This document shows positions 9,284 through 18,367 of a DNA stretch of 64,000 nucleotides, piece after piece. The notes under the pieces were generated by a model, which was given only the letters and a program-made list of their open reading frames with translations, ran no database searches and was not told the DNA's origin. Each line of letters begins with the position of its first letter. Positions within the stretch are counted from its first letter, which is position 1. The stretch is from Chelatococcus caeni (GTDB taxonomy: Bacteria > Pseudomonadota > Alphaproteobacteria > Rhizobiales > Beijerinckiaceae), in the NCBI RefSeq assembly GCF_014196925.1, contig NZ_JACIEN010000001.1, positions 1,612,001 to 1,676,000 on the forward strand, written 5' to 3'. The position numbers and the translations under genes were made by a program.

Positions 9284-10405
9284 CTAGGCTCCCACCGCGG
9301 CGAAAACAAGAACTTCGTCAGGCATGATCGTCACACCCACGTCCTGCCCTTCGTGGAACGGCCCGCCGTTGCGCAACCGGGCCTGCAACGGCCGTTCGAG
9401 GCCATCGAGCGAAATGTGCAGAAGATCGACCTCGCCGAGGAAACACCGCATCGTGATCCGCCCCGGTATGCCTTCGCCGGGCGGGCCGACGGCGATGCCC
9501 TGCGGCCGCACGCAGACGACGGCCGGCCCCTCGGGCTCTCGGGGCGCCGGGAAGGCGCCGAGCGGCGTCATGACGCGTCCCGCTTTCACGTCGCCCGGCA
9601 GCTCGTTGAAATCGCAGAAGAAACGTGCTGCGAACAGCGACTGCGGCCGGCGATAGAGCTCTTCCGCCGTGCCGATCTGCTCCACCTTGCCGCCGCGCAT
9701 GAGGACGATGCGGTCGGCGATGCGCATCGCCTCCTCCGGGTCGTGCGTGACGACGATGGCCGTTGCCCCCGTCTCGCGCATCAGGGCCACGGTCTCGTCG
9801 CGGATCGCGTCACGCATGCGCCGGTCGAGGTTGGAGAACGGCTCGTCCATGAGCAGGATGCCGGGGCGCGGCGCCACGGCCCGTGCGAGGGCCACGCGCT
9901 GCTGCTCGCCGCCCGACAGCATGTGGGGATAGTCCTCCGCATAGCGGTCGAGCCCGACGCGGGCGAGCGCACGGCGCGCCACCTTCTCGGCCTCCGCCGG
10001 CGGCATCCGCCGCAGCCCGAACATGACGTTGCGCAGGTTCGTCAGGTGCGGGAACAGCGCGTAGTCCTGGAACATCAGGCCGACGCCGCGCGCCTCCGGC
10101 TCCACGAAGGCGCTCGGCCCCGCCACCTCCTGCCCGTCGAGCACCACCCGGCCGGCCGTCGGTCGCTCGATGCCGGCGGCGATGCGCAGCAGCGTCGTCT
10201 TGCCGCAGCCCGAATGGCCGAGCAGCCCCACGATCTCGCCGGGGTCCGCCGCCAGCGACACGCCCGACAGCGCCGCCACCTCGCCATAGGCCTGGTGCAC
10301 GTCCTCGATGCTGAGCGAGGACGGAAAGGCCGCCCCCGCGGTGCCGCGCGGCCCCCATTCCCGCCAGGGCCACCGCACCGGCTCACGCATCACGCTGTCG
10401 CTCAT
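9284..10405 (-). CDS. ABC transporter ATP-binding protein, FbpC-like
   Basis: This is the ATPase subunit of an ABC importer of the iron(III)/sulfate/spermidine group. Visible motifs are Walker [11 protein letters not shown]-loop MFQDYALFP, signature [14 protein letters not shown], Walker [13 protein letters not shown] and switch His in [11 protein letters not shown]-terminal TOBE-like region follows (about residues 270-370). The protein most resembles Fe3+ importers (FbpC), but substrate is inferred only. No permease or binding protein is encoded nearby, so it is an orphan placed between scpB and tatA. The start is uncertain; ATG codons exist at 10405 and 10390. Confidence 0.85.
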   Translation of the reverse strand: MSDSVMREPVRWPWREWGPRGTAGAAFPSSLSIEDVHQAYGEVAALSGVSLAADPGEIVGLLGHSGCGKTTLLRIAAGIERPTAGRVVLDGQEVAGPSAFVEPEARGVGLMFQDYALFPHLTNLRNVMFGLRRMPPAEAEKVARRALARVGLDRYAEDYPHMLSGGEQQRVALARAVAPRPGILLMDEPFSNLDRRMRDAIRDETVALMRETGATAIVVTHDPEEAMRIADRIVLMRGGKVEQIGTAEELYRRPQSLFAARFFCDFNELPGDVKAGRVMTPLGAFPAPREPEGPAVVCVRPQGIAVGPPGEGIPGRITMRCFLGEVDLLHISLDGLERPLQARLRNGGPFHEGQDVGVTIMPDEVLVFAAVGA

Positions 10406-10415
10406 CACCCATCCG

Positions 10416-11120
10416 TCACTGGTCACTGTCCGTCAGCGGCTCGTCCGCATCCGGCTCCCGCAGGAGGAAGAGGTCCTCCTCCAGCGGATCCTCATCGTCG
10501 CGAAGGCCCGGCGCGTCGCTCGGCATCGGCACGGAGAAGCCCGACGGCAGGCGCCCCTCGAAGAAGCCCGCCCCCTTGAGTTCGTCAAGCCCGGGCAGGT
10601 CATCGATGCCCTCGAGGCCGAAATGCGACAGGAAGGCCGGCGTGGTGCCGTAGGTCACCGGCCGGCCGGGCGTGCGGCGACGGCCGCGCAGGCGCACCCA
10701 TCCGGTCTCGAGCAGCAGGTCGAGCGTGCCGCGCGAGGTGGCGACGCCGCGGATGTCCTCGATCTCGGCCCGCGTCACGGGCTGGTGATAGGCGATGATC
10801 GCGAGCGTCTCGAGCGCCGCGCGCGAGAGCTTCTTCGGCTCGGCCAGCTCGCGCGCCAGCAGATAGGACAGGTCCGAGGCGGTGCGGAACATCCAGCCCT
10901 GCGCCACCCGCCGCAGGTTGACCCCGCGCCCGGCATAGAGATGCTGCAGCCGGTCGAGCACGGCCGCGACATCGGTCCCCTTCGGCAGGCGCTCGGCGAT
11001 GGCCGCCTCGCTTACCGGCTCGCGCGAGGCGAAGAGCAGCGCCTCGGCGATGCGCAGCGCCTGGACGAAGGCTTCGGCAGCCTCGTCGTGCCGGTCGAGG
11101 CGCTCGACATTGGCGCTCAT
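10416..11120 (-). CDS. scpB: Segregation and condensation protein B
   Basis: ScpB is the winged-helix kleisin-binding subunit of the SMC-ScpAB complex, which compacts and segregates the chromosome. The 234-residue protein has the typical EALLFASREPVSEAAIAERL N-terminal block and the LSRAALETLAIIAYHQPVTR segment. An ETGWVRLRGRRRTPGRPVTY wing and an acidic tail follow. The start overlaps scpA by 4 nt (ATGA). The same reading frame happens to stay open far upstream through scpA and nagZ, but the family start and the overlap identify the ATG at 11120. Confidence 0.95.
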   Translation of the reverse strand: MSANVERLDRHDEAAEAFVQALRIAEALLFASREPVSEAAIAERLPKGTDVAAVLDRLQHLYAGRGVNLRRVAQGWMFRTASDLSYLLARELAEPKKLSRAALETLAIIAYHQPVTRAEIEDIRGVATSRGTLDLLLETGWVRLRGRRRTPGRPVTYGTTPAFLSHFGLEGIDDLPGLDELKGAGFFEGRLPSGFSVPMPSDAPGLRDDEDPLEEDLFLLREPDADEPLTDSDQ

Positions 11121-11932
11121 GCCGCCCCGCCTTCCCCGCTGTCGGGCCGCCTCCCGCCGGCACGCCGGCGGATCCACAGCGGCGCGAAGGCGCCGTCCTG
11201 GCGCAGGTCGAGCACGCCTTCGCGCACCATCTCGAGGGTGGCCGACAGGGCCGAGGCGCGCACCGTGGCCTGCATGCCGGGCGCCGCGACATAGGCGATG
11301 AGGTACTCGTCCAGCGCCGTCCAGTCCTGCGCGCCGCCGACGAGCCGCTCCAGCGCCTCGCGCGCCTCCACCAGCGACCAGACGAAGCGCTTGCGCAGCG
11401 TCACGCGGGCGTTCGCCGCCTTCTGGCGCTGGCGGGCATAGGCGTCGAGCAGGTCGTAGAGCGTCGCATCCCAGGTCGGCGGCGCCACCACCGACATCGG
11501 CTCGGGCGCCCCGCGGGCGAAGACGTCGCGGCCGAGCTGGTCGAGGTCCGACAGCCGGCGCGCGGCGGCGCGGATGGCTTCGAGCCGCTGCAGGCGCAGG
11601 GTCAGGGCGCTCGCGAGGTCGGCCGCGCTCGGCTCGTCCCCCTTCGGCTTCTCGGGCAGCAGCAGGCGGGACTTGAGATAGGCGAGCCAGGCCGCCATGA
11701 CGAGATAGTCCGCGGCGAGCTCCAGGCGAAGGCGCCGCGCCTCCTCGATAAAGACGATGTACTGCTCCGCGAGGGCGAGGATCGAGATGCGCGCGAGATC
11801 GACCTTCTGCCGGCGCGCGAGCTCGAGCAGCAGATCGAGCGGGCCCTCGAAACCATCGACGTCGACGATCAGGGCAGGCTCGCTCGTGCCGCGCTCGGCA
11901 ACCTCCTCGAAGGGCAATTCGGCAATAGACAT
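11117..11932 (-). CDS. scpA: Segregation and condensation protein A
   Basis: ScpA is the kleisin subunit bridging SMC heads. The 271-residue protein carries the N-terminal hallmark VDGFEGPLDLLLELARRQKVDL (residues about 25-46; quoted span split: FEGPLDLLLEL then ARRQKVDL). It also has AAWLAYLKSRLLLPE and a C-terminal winged helix that would contact the SMC head (about 195-245). The ATG at 11932 follows an in-frame TTG and matches the family. It is coupled to scpB by an ATGA overlap and lies 36 nt after nagZ. Confidence 0.95.
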   Translation of the reverse strand: MSIAELPFEEVAERGTSEPALIVDVDGFEGPLDLLLELARRQKVDLARISILALAEQYIVFIEEARRLRLELAADYLVMAAWLAYLKSRLLLPEKPKGDEPSAADLASALTLRLQRLEAIRAAARRLSDLDQLGRDVFARGAPEPMSVVAPPTWDATLYDLLDAYARQRQKAANARVTLRKRFVWSLVEAREALERLVGGAQDWTALDEYLIAYVAAPGMQATVRASALSATLEMVREGVLDLRQDGAFAPLWIRRRAGGRRPDSGEGGAA

Positions 11933-11968
11933 CAATCAACCGTTGTGCGGGCGATTCTCCGGCCCGAA

Positions 11969-13015
11969 TCAAGTTTCGGCGCCGGCGCTCCCCATGGCAA
12001 GCGCGGACTTCAGCCGCTCCCGGCCCTCCGCCACGTCGAAGGGCTCCGGCTCGTGCGCCAGGCGTGCGAGCGCCGCCGCGGCGCGCAGCCGCGCCGCCCC
12101 GGCGAGGGTCGGCACCACCTCGGCCACCGCTTTCATCTCCTCGAGCCTGCCGTTGCAATGCAGAACGATGTCGCAGCCGGCGCGGCTCGCGGCGCGCGCG
12201 CGCTCGCCGATGGTGCCGGCGAGCGCATTCATGGAGATGTCGTCGCTCATCAGCAGGCCGCCGAAACCGATCTCCCCGCGGATCACCTCGCCGATCACGC
12301 GGCGCGAGACCGTCGCCGGCCGGCGCGGATCGAGGGCGCGGTAGATGATATGCGCCGACATGGCGAGCGGCATGTCCGCCAGCACCCGGAACGGCAGGAA
12401 GTCGCTCGCGGAGAGCTCCTCGCGCGCCGCCTCGACCACCGGCAGGGCGTGGTGGCTGTCCGCATTGCCGCGGCCGTGGCCGGGAACGTGCTTGACGACC
12501 GGCAGCACGCCGCCGGCAAGGAGCCCTTCCGCGCAGGCACGGCCGAGGATGGCTACCTCGCGCGCGTCGCGCCCGTAGGCCCTGTCGCCGATGACGCTGT
12601 CGGCCCCGGGCACCGGCACGTCGAGCACCGGCATGCAATCGACGGTGATCCCGACGGTCCGGAGGTCGTGCGCGATGAGCCTCGCCCCGAGCCGCGCCAC
12701 CTCGCGCCTGAGCAGGAAGTCGTTGGCCGGCAGGCGGCCGAAGGCCGCGGCGGGCGGATAGGCCGGCCAGTGCGGCGGGCCGAGCCTTTGCACGCGCCCG
12801 CCCTCCTGGTCGACGAGCACCGGCGCATCGGCGCGCCCGACGCTCTCGCGCAGGGCGTCCGTCAGCCGCCGCACCTGGTCCGGCGTTTCGACGTTGCGCC
12901 GAAAGAGGATGAAGCCCCAGGGCTGCGCCTCGCGGAAGAAGGCCGCCTCGTCCGGGCCGAGCACGTGGCCGGCACAGCCGGCGATAAAGGCCTTGATCGC
13001 CGTCATGTCCGGCAT
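11969..13015 (-). CDS. nagZ: Beta-N-acetylhexosaminidase NagZ
   Basis: NagZ is a cytoplasmic glycoside hydrolase family 3 enzyme. It removes N-acetylglucosamine from anhydromuropeptides in peptidoglycan recycling and so influences beta-lactamase induction in species with AmpR. The 348-residue protein has LVDQEGGRVQRL (about residue 68), the NagZ signature KHVPGHGRGNADSHHALP carrying the catalytic Asp/His pair, and the nucleophile region LLMSDDISM (about 255). It heads the nagZ-scpA-scpB unit that is conserved in Hyphomicrobiales. Confidence 0.95.
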   Translation of the reverse strand: MPDMTAIKAFIAGCAGHVLGPDEAAFFREAQPWGFILFRRNVETPDQVRRLTDALRESVGRADAPVLVDQEGGRVQRLGPPHWPAYPPAAAFGRLPANDFLLRREVARLGARLIAHDLRTVGITVDCMPVLDVPVPGADSVIGDRAYGRDAREVAILGRACAEGLLAGGVLPVVKHVPGHGRGNADSHHALPVVEAAREELSASDFLPFRVLADMPLAMSAHIIYRALDPRRPATVSRRVIGEVIRGEIGFGGLLMSDDISMNALAGTIGERARAASRAGCDIVLHCNGRLEEMKAVAEVVPTLAGAARLRAAAALARLAHEPEPFDVAEGRERLKSALAMGSAGAET

Positions 13016-13097
13016 CTCGTCACAGCAGGGATGATCATGCCGCCGGGTCTAGCCCAATACGATCGGCCGAAAAAGTGCGGCCATTACGCAAAAGCGA

Positions 13098-13122
13098 TGC
13101 GGCGGCCACCGGGGCCGCCGCA
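13098..13122 (-). terminator. Rho-independent terminator after the SPOR gene
   Basis: A perfect 10-bp stem (TGCGGCGGCC / GGCCGCCGCA) has a five-base loop. Reading leftward it is followed by TCGCTTTTGC, a short T tract. It lies 25 nt beyond the stop of the SPOR-domain gene and separates that gene from nagZ. Confidence 0.75.
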
Positions 13123-13147
13123 TGGATGCTGACGATCGGTCGTCGCG

Positions 13148-14647
13148 TCAGTTGCGGGCCACGAAGCAGTCGCCGCCCTGGGACTGCAGCGAGGAGCACA
13201 GGTTCGTCGCCTCGTCGTGGCTCATGGGGCCGACGCGCAGGCGATAGACCGTGCGCTCGCCGACCTGCGCCCGCCGGATCATCGGCTCGAAGCTGCCGAG
13301 ATCGCCATAGCGGCGCTGCAGCTGGGCGAAGGATTCGCGCGCCGCGGCCTCGCTGGGCCGTGCCGCGAGCTGCACCGCGAAATCGCCGCCACGCGGCGCC
13401 ACCGCAGCCGCCGGGCGCGTGTCGGGCGCCGGCACCGCGGGCTCCGCCGCCGCGACGCGCGCGGGCTGGGTCGGCTGGGGCGCCTGCGGCACGATCGGCA
13501 ACGGCGCCGGCCGCTGCGCCGGCTGCCGGGGCGGTTCCGCCGCCTGCGGCGCGGGCTCCGGCGCGGAAGGCGTCACCGCCGCCATCTCGGGCGCCGGAAC
13601 GCTCTCCTGCTGCTGCGCCACGGGCTCCGCCCGTGCTGGAGCGGGCTGCCCGGTGCCGATCACGCTGCCGTCGGGCCGCACGGCGACCGTCTTCACGCGA
13701 CGGGGCTCGGCGAGCCCTGGGATCGCCTGGCTGGCCTCGAGCCCCTCCGGCATCGTCAGGCGCAGATCGTCGACCGCCGGCTGTGCATCGGGCCCGCCGC
13801 CGCCGTTGGCGCTCAGCAGCGCATTGACGTCGACCGGCTGCTCCGACTGGCGCACGACATTCGCATCCGCCGGCTTCTTGGCGGCATCGGCGCGCTCGTA
13901 GATCTGCTTGTTCTGGTTGGGAATATCGACGCCGCCGGGGTTCTGCGGCGCGATCTTGGCCGGCTCGGCGGCAGCCTTGATCAGCGGCGGCTCGCCTCCA
14001 GTGCCGCCCTCCCCGCCCGTGTAGTTGAGCGCCAGGGCGACCCCGGCGGCCGCCATGGCGAAGACCGACGCCACCGCGATCAGGCCCTTGCGGCTGCGCC
14101 TCGGCGTCGCGGGCTCCTCGTCGCCCTCGTCGGCATAGCCGTCCTCGGCGTAGCCCTGGTCGATGTCGAACGAGCGCGGGTCATAGGCGCTGACCGGCAC
14201 CGGCTCGTAATCGTCCTCGTCCGCATGGTGCGGCGGATGTGCAGCGGCTCGTCCCGCCGGCGCGCCCCAGTCGTCCTGCCGGTAGCCGTCGAAGTCCCCG
14301 GCCGCGCCGCCCTGCGGCGGCAGCGTGGAAGCATCCCCGAGCAGCGCCTTTTCGAAGGCCGCCTCGAAAGGATCGGCCGTCGGCATGGCGACGGGAGCGG
14401 CCTCCTGCTGCGTCCCGCGCAGCGGCACGTCGCCGAAGTCGAAGGCCGGCTCAGTCCGCTGTGGCGCCAGGCGCTGGGGCGCGGCGCTGAGGAGGTCGCG
14501 GAAGGGATCGTCCTGCCCGACGATGCGCGCGAGTTCCGCGAGCGGATCATCTGCCCGGGGGCCGCGCTCATCCTTGGGCGACTGGCGCAATTGCCGCTCC
14601 AGGTCGTCGAGATCGAGCAGGAAGCGTGATTTCGCTGTTTCGTTCAT
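13148..14647 (-). CDS. SPOR-domain membrane protein
   Basis: This 499-residue bitopic protein probably binds denuded glycan strands at the division site through its C-terminal SPOR domain (about residues 420-499; pattern FAVQLAARPSEAAARESFAQ, then VYRLRVGPMSHDEATNLC). An acidic cytoplasmic N-terminal part (1-205) precedes one membrane helix (about 213-233, after RSRKG). A Pro/Ala-rich periplasmic linker follows. The start MNETAKSRF was preferred over an upstream extension of 30 codons. It sits directly downstream of argS, as in many relatives. The precise role is not established. Confidence 0.88.
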   Translation of the reverse strand: MNETAKSRFLLDLDDLERQLRQSPKDERGPRADDPLAELARIVGQDDPFRDLLSAAPQRLAPQRTEPAFDFGDVPLRGTQQEAAPVAMPTADPFEAAFEKALLGDASTLPPQGGAAGDFDGYRQDDWGAPAGRAAAHPPHHADEDDYEPVPVSAYDPRSFDIDQGYAEDGYADEGDEEPATPRRSRKGLIAVASVFAMAAAGVALALNYTGGEGGTGGEPPLIKAAAEPAKIAPQNPGGVDIPNQNKQIYERADAAKKPADANVVRQSEQPVDVNALLSANGGGGPDAQPAVDDLRLTMPEGLEASQAIPGLAEPRRVKTVAVRPDGSVIGTGQPAPARAEPVAQQQESVPAPEMAAVTPSAPEPAPQAAEPPRQPAQRPAPLPIVPQAPQPTQPARVAAAEPAVPAPDTRPAAAVAPRGGDFAVQLAARPSEAAARESFAQLQRRYGDLGSFEPMIRRAQVGERTVYRLRVGPMSHDEATNLCSSLQSQGGDCFVARN

Positions 14648-14775
14648 GGGCCTGTCCGCACTCCATGCGCCGACCGCCCATGCAGCCGCACGCAGACCAT
14701 GACCAGTGCGCCGATCACTCGACCAGCCGACGCGCACCGGCCCCCATGCCTACGGCAGCGCGACGCAGGTCGCGT

Positions 14776-16536
14776 TCAACGCATCTCTTCGGGCGCGGCC
14801 ACACCGAGCACCGCAAGCCCCGACGCAAGGATCGACCGCACCGCATGCACGAGCGCCAGCCTCGCCAGGGTCGACTTTCGATCGGTTTGATTAACAAACC
14901 GTAATTGGGGCGACTCCTTGCCGCGGTTCCATAGACTATGGAACGCGCTGGCGAGATCGTGCAGGTAGAACGCCACCCGGTGCGGCTCATGCGACGCCGC
15001 CGCACTCTCGATCACGCGCGGATACTGCGCGATCTGCCTGACGAGATCAATCTCCGCCGCATCGTCGAGAATGGCGAGATCTGCACGCGACAGCGCCGCC
15101 CCGCTCGCATCGAGACCGGGAAAGGCCTCCGCCCCCTGGCGGAACACCGATGCGCAGCGCGCGTGCGCATATTGCACGTAGAAGACCGGATTGTCCTTCG
15201 ACTGCTCGACCACCTTGGCGAGGTCGAAGTCGAGCGGCGCGTCGTTCTTGCGGAAGAGCATCATGAAGCGCACCGCGTCGCGGCCGACCTCGTCGATGAC
15301 TTCGCGCAGGGTGACGAAATCACCCGCCCGCTTCGACATCTTCACCGGCTCGCCGGCGCGCAGCAGCTTGACGAGCTGGCACAGGAGCGCGACGACCGCG
15401 AGCTCCTCGCCGCCGATGGCCCGGCCGACCGCCTGCAGACGCTTCACATAGCCGCCGTGGTCGGCACCGAGCACGTAGATGAGCTCGCGGAAGCCGCGCT
15501 CGTACTTGTCGCGCATATAGGCGACGTCGGCGGCGAAATAGGTGTAGCTGCCGTCCGACTTCATGAGCGGCCGGTCGATGTCGTCGCCGACGTCGGTCGC
15601 GCGGAAGAGCAGCTGCTCGCGGTCCTCCCAGTCCTCCGGCAGCTGGCCCTTCGGCGGCGGCACGCGCCCGCGGTAGACATAGCCGCGCCCTTCGAGGCTC
15701 GCGATCGTCTCGGCGATGGCGCCGCCGTTCTTGCCGTGCAGGGTGCGCTCGGAGAAGAAGACGTCGTGGACGACGCCGAGCGCGGCGAGATCGTCGCGGA
15801 TCATCGCCATCATGGCGTCGATCGCCGCATCGCGCACGATCGGCAGCCACGCGGCCTCGTCCATGTCGACGAGGCTCGCCCCGTGGCGCTCCTTCAGCGC
15901 CTCGCCGACCGGCTTGAGATAATCGCCCGGGTAGAGCCCCTCGGGAATGGCGCCGATGTCCTCGCCGAGCGCCTCGCGATAGCGCAGGAAGGCGGAACGG
16001 GCGAGGACCTCGATCTGCGCGCCGGCGTCGTTGATGTAATATTCGCGCGTCACCTCGTGCCCGGCGAAGGCCAGGAGCCCGGCGAGCGCATCGCCGAAGA
16101 CGGCGCCGCGGCCATGGCCGACATGCATGGGCCCGGTGGGGTTCGCCGAGACATATTCGACGTTGACCGGCTTGCCGGTCCTCGCAGCGCCGCGGCCGAA
16201 ATCGGTGCCGAGGCCGGCGACCGCCCGCAGCACGTCCTGATAGACGGCGGGCGCGAGGCGCAGGTTGATGAAGCCCGGCCCCGCGATCTCGACGGCGGTG
16301 ACGCCCTCCTCCCGCTGCAGCTCCTCGGCGACGAGGGCCGCGAGCGCGCGCGGATTGGTGCCGGCGGGCTTGGCGAGCACCATGGCGGCATTGGTGGCGA
16401 GGTCGCCGTGGGCGGGATCGCGCGGCGGCTCGACGACGACGCGCGACAGATCGAGCCCCTCAGGCAGCTTGCCCGCGGCGACGAGCCGCTCGATCGCGCC
16501 GGCGAGGCGGCGCTGGTACGCGTCGAAGATGTTCAT
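14776..16536 (-). CDS. argS: Arginine--tRNA ligase
   Basis: This class I synthetase charges tRNA-Arg. The 586-residue protein has the N-terminal Add-1 domain (FINLRLAP) and the HIGH-type motif [17 protein letters not shown] (about residues 133-149). The KMSK-type motif [10 protein letters not shown] lies near 395. The anticodon-binding DALR domain ends in the usual Met. It is preceded by dgt and followed by the SPOR gene. Confidence 0.97.
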   Translation of the reverse strand: MNIFDAYQRRLAGAIERLVAAGKLPEGLDLSRVVVEPPRDPAHGDLATNAAMVLAKPAGTNPRALAALVAEELQREEGVTAVEIAGPGFINLRLAPAVYQDVLRAVAGLGTDFGRGAARTGKPVNVEYVSANPTGPMHVGHGRGAVFGDALAGLLAFAGHEVTREYYINDAGAQIEVLARSAFLRYREALGEDIGAIPEGLYPGDYLKPVGEALKERHGASLVDMDEAAWLPIVRDAAIDAMMAMIRDDLAALGVVHDVFFSERTLHGKNGGAIAETIASLEGRGYVYRGRVPPPKGQLPEDWEDREQLLFRATDVGDDIDRPLMKSDGSYTYFAADVAYMRDKYERGFRELIYVLGADHGGYVKRLQAVGRAIGGEELAVVALLCQLVKLLRAGEPVKMSKRAGDFVTLREVIDEVGRDAVRFMMLFRKNDAPLDFDLAKVVEQSKDNPVFYVQYAHARCASVFRQGAEAFPGLDASGAALSRADLAILDDAAEIDLVRQIAQYPRVIESAAASHEPHRVAFYLHDLASAFHSLWNRGKESPQLRFVNQTDRKSTLARLALVHAVRSILASGLAVLGVAAPEEMR

Positions 16537-16571
16537 GGCCGTCCTTGAGACAACATAAGCCGCGCCGACAG

Positions 16572-16596
16572 GGGCGCCCTTCCGAAGGCGGCGCCC
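16572..16596 (-). terminator. Hairpin between dgt and argS
   Basis: The inverted repeat GGGCGCC / GGCGCCC has an 11-base loop that can itself pair (CTTCCGAAG). It overlaps the dgt stop codon. No good T tract follows, so it may only attenuate read-through into argS. Confidence 0.4.
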
Positions 16597-17804
16597 TAGC
16601 GCAATTCCGGTGTTGCGTCAAACAGGCGGCGGTGCTCCTGCAGGGCATAGCCGTCCGTCATGCCGGCGATATAGTCCGCGACGCGCCGGGCGACGCGCGG
16701 CTCCTCCTCCCGGGCCCGGTCGACCCGCCATTCCTCCGGCATCAGCTGCGGCTCGCGCAGGAACTTGCCGAAAAGATCGCGCACCACCGCCTCCGCCTCC
16801 CGCCGCACGCGCATGACGCGCTGATGGCGGTACATGTTCGGGTAGAGGAAGCCCTTGATGGCCTCGTCGGCCGCCGCCATGGCCGGCGAGAAGGCGACGA
16901 CCTGCAAGCCCGCCCGGCGGATGGCATCCGCATCGGCCGGGGCGAGGCGCGCCAGGCGCCGGCCGCTCTCGGCGATCACATCCTCGACAAAACGGGTGAT
17001 CACCCGGCGCACGAGTTCGTGAATGACGCGCGGGCGTTCGAGCCCCGGATAGCGGCGGGCGATGTCGTCGAGCAGCTCGGCCAGGAACGGCACCGCCCTC
17101 AGGTCGCCGAGCGCGAAGAGCTCGGCCCTGAGGCCATCGTCGATGTCGTGCGCGTCATAGGCGATGTCGTCGGCGATGGCGGCGGCCTGCGCCTCGCCGC
17201 CGGCATGGGTCGCGAGCCACAGGTCGTGGCGCTCGTTGTATTCCGTGATGGCGCCCGGCACGCCGCACTCACCATAGCGGCCGAAGGGCCGGCCGTCCGC
17301 ATCGACGAGCGGGCCGTTGTGCTTGACGAGCCCCTCGAGCGTCTCCCAGGTCAGGTTGAGACCGTCGAAGGTGGCATAGCGCCGCTCGAGCCGGGTGACG
17401 ATGCGCAGGGCCTGGGCGTTGTGGTCGAAACCGCCGAAGCCCTCCATGCAGGCATCGAGCGCGTCCTCGCCCGTATGGCCGAAGGGCGTATGGCCGAGGT
17501 CGTGCGAGAGGGCGAGCGCCTCGGCGAGATCCTCGTCGAGCCCCAGCGAACGGGCGATGGCGCGGGCGATCTGGCTCACCTCGATGGAGTGGGTGAGCCG
17601 CGTGCGGTAGTGGTCGCCCTCGTGATAGACGAAGACCTGCGTCTTGTGCTTCAGGCGGCGGAAGGCCGTGGAATGGATGATGCGGTCGCGGTCGCGCTGG
17701 AACTCGCTGCGCGTCGGCGACGTCTCTTCCCGGATCAGCCGGCCGCGGCTCGCCGCCGGATCGCAGGCATAGGGTGCGCGCCAACGCTCGCCGTGCGCTT
17801 GCAT
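16596..17804 (-). CDS. dgt: dGTP triphosphohydrolase-like HD protein
   Basis: This HD-superfamily enzyme of the type 2 dGTPase-like group removes triphosphate from deoxynucleotides and helps control dNTP pools. The 402-residue protein has [20 protein letters not shown] near residue 38, the metal ligands H and D in LTHSIEV and [16 protein letters not shown], and [15 protein letters not shown] for the last Asp. The start MQAHGERW at 17804 was chosen; the open frame extends 36 codons upstream into the space shared with divergent erpA. Substrate preference within the family is inferred. Confidence 0.9.
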   Translation of the reverse strand: MQAHGERWRAPYACDPAASRGRLIREETSPTRSEFQRDRDRIIHSTAFRRLKHKTQVFVYHEGDHYRTRLTHSIEVSQIARAIARSLGLDEDLAEALALSHDLGHTPFGHTGEDALDACMEGFGGFDHNAQALRIVTRLERRYATFDGLNLTWETLEGLVKHNGPLVDADGRPFGRYGECGVPGAITEYNERHDLWLATHAGGEAQAAAIADDIAYDAHDIDDGLRAELFALGDLRAVPFLAELLDDIARRYPGLERPRVIHELVRRVITRFVEDVIAESGRRLARLAPADADAIRRAGLQVVAFSPAMAAADEAIKGFLYPNMYRHQRVMRVRREAEAVVRDLFGKFLREPQLMPEEWRVDRAREEEPRVARRVADYIAGMTDGYALQEHRRLFDATPELR

Positions 17805-17902
17805 GTCTGGCTCCCTGTTGCGGCGGACGCCGACCGCACTTACCTTTTCAGTGAATGGCGAGGCAAGCCTCGCGGCACGGATATGAACGGATCTTGCCTG
17901 AT

Positions 17903-18229
17903 ATGTCGGCAATTACTGTGACGGAGCGCGCCGCCAGGCGCATCAACGAGGTGCTGAAGGGGGAACCCGAAGGCAGCATGCTGCGCATCAGCGTCAACGG
18001 CGGCGGCTGCTCGGGCTTCCAGTACGCCTTCGATATCGAGCGCAACAGCAGCGACGACGACGTGATCGTGGAGCGCGACGGCGCGGCCGTCGTCGTCGAT
18101 TCCGTCTCCCTGCAATATATCGACGGCTCGGTGGTCGATTTCGTCGACGACCTCATCGGCCAGTCCTTCAAGATCGAGAACCCGCACGCCACCGCCTCCT
18201 GCGGCTGCGGCACGTCCTTCTCGCTCTGA
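17903..18229 (+). CDS. erpA: A-type iron-sulfur carrier ErpA/IscA
   Basis: This 108-residue HesB/IscA-family protein delivers Fe-S clusters to apoproteins. The three conserved cysteines are visible: C36 in GGGCSGF, and C100 and C102 in SCGCGTSF at the C-terminus. The ATG at 17903 gives the normal length; an upstream in-frame ATG would add 16 residues. It diverges from dgt, an arrangement seen in relatives. ErpA is the closest label, but SufA/IscA cannot be excluded from sequence alone. Confidence 0.93.
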   Translation: MSAITVTERAARRINEVLKGEPEGSMLRISVNGGGCSGFQYAFDIERNSSDDDVIVERDGAAVVVDSVSLQYIDGSVVDFVDDLIGQSFKIENPHATASCGCGTSFSL

Positions 18230-18367
18230 TCCGACGCCCCCTGCCGGCGGGCGGACAATCTCGACGCGAGCCGGCACAGCGGCGTGCGGACGACGCTGCG
18301 CTGGCGCACATCGAATGGTAACCTCGCTCCTCTAGATGAACGGGCAATCGTTGATCAGGAGCTTGCA

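Noticed and set aside
11121-12638. Long upstream extension of scpB through scpA and nagZ
   Set aside because: The frame is open by GC-rich codon bias only. The scpA and nagZ proteins in the other frames are full-length family matches, and scpB has an ATGA-coupled start.
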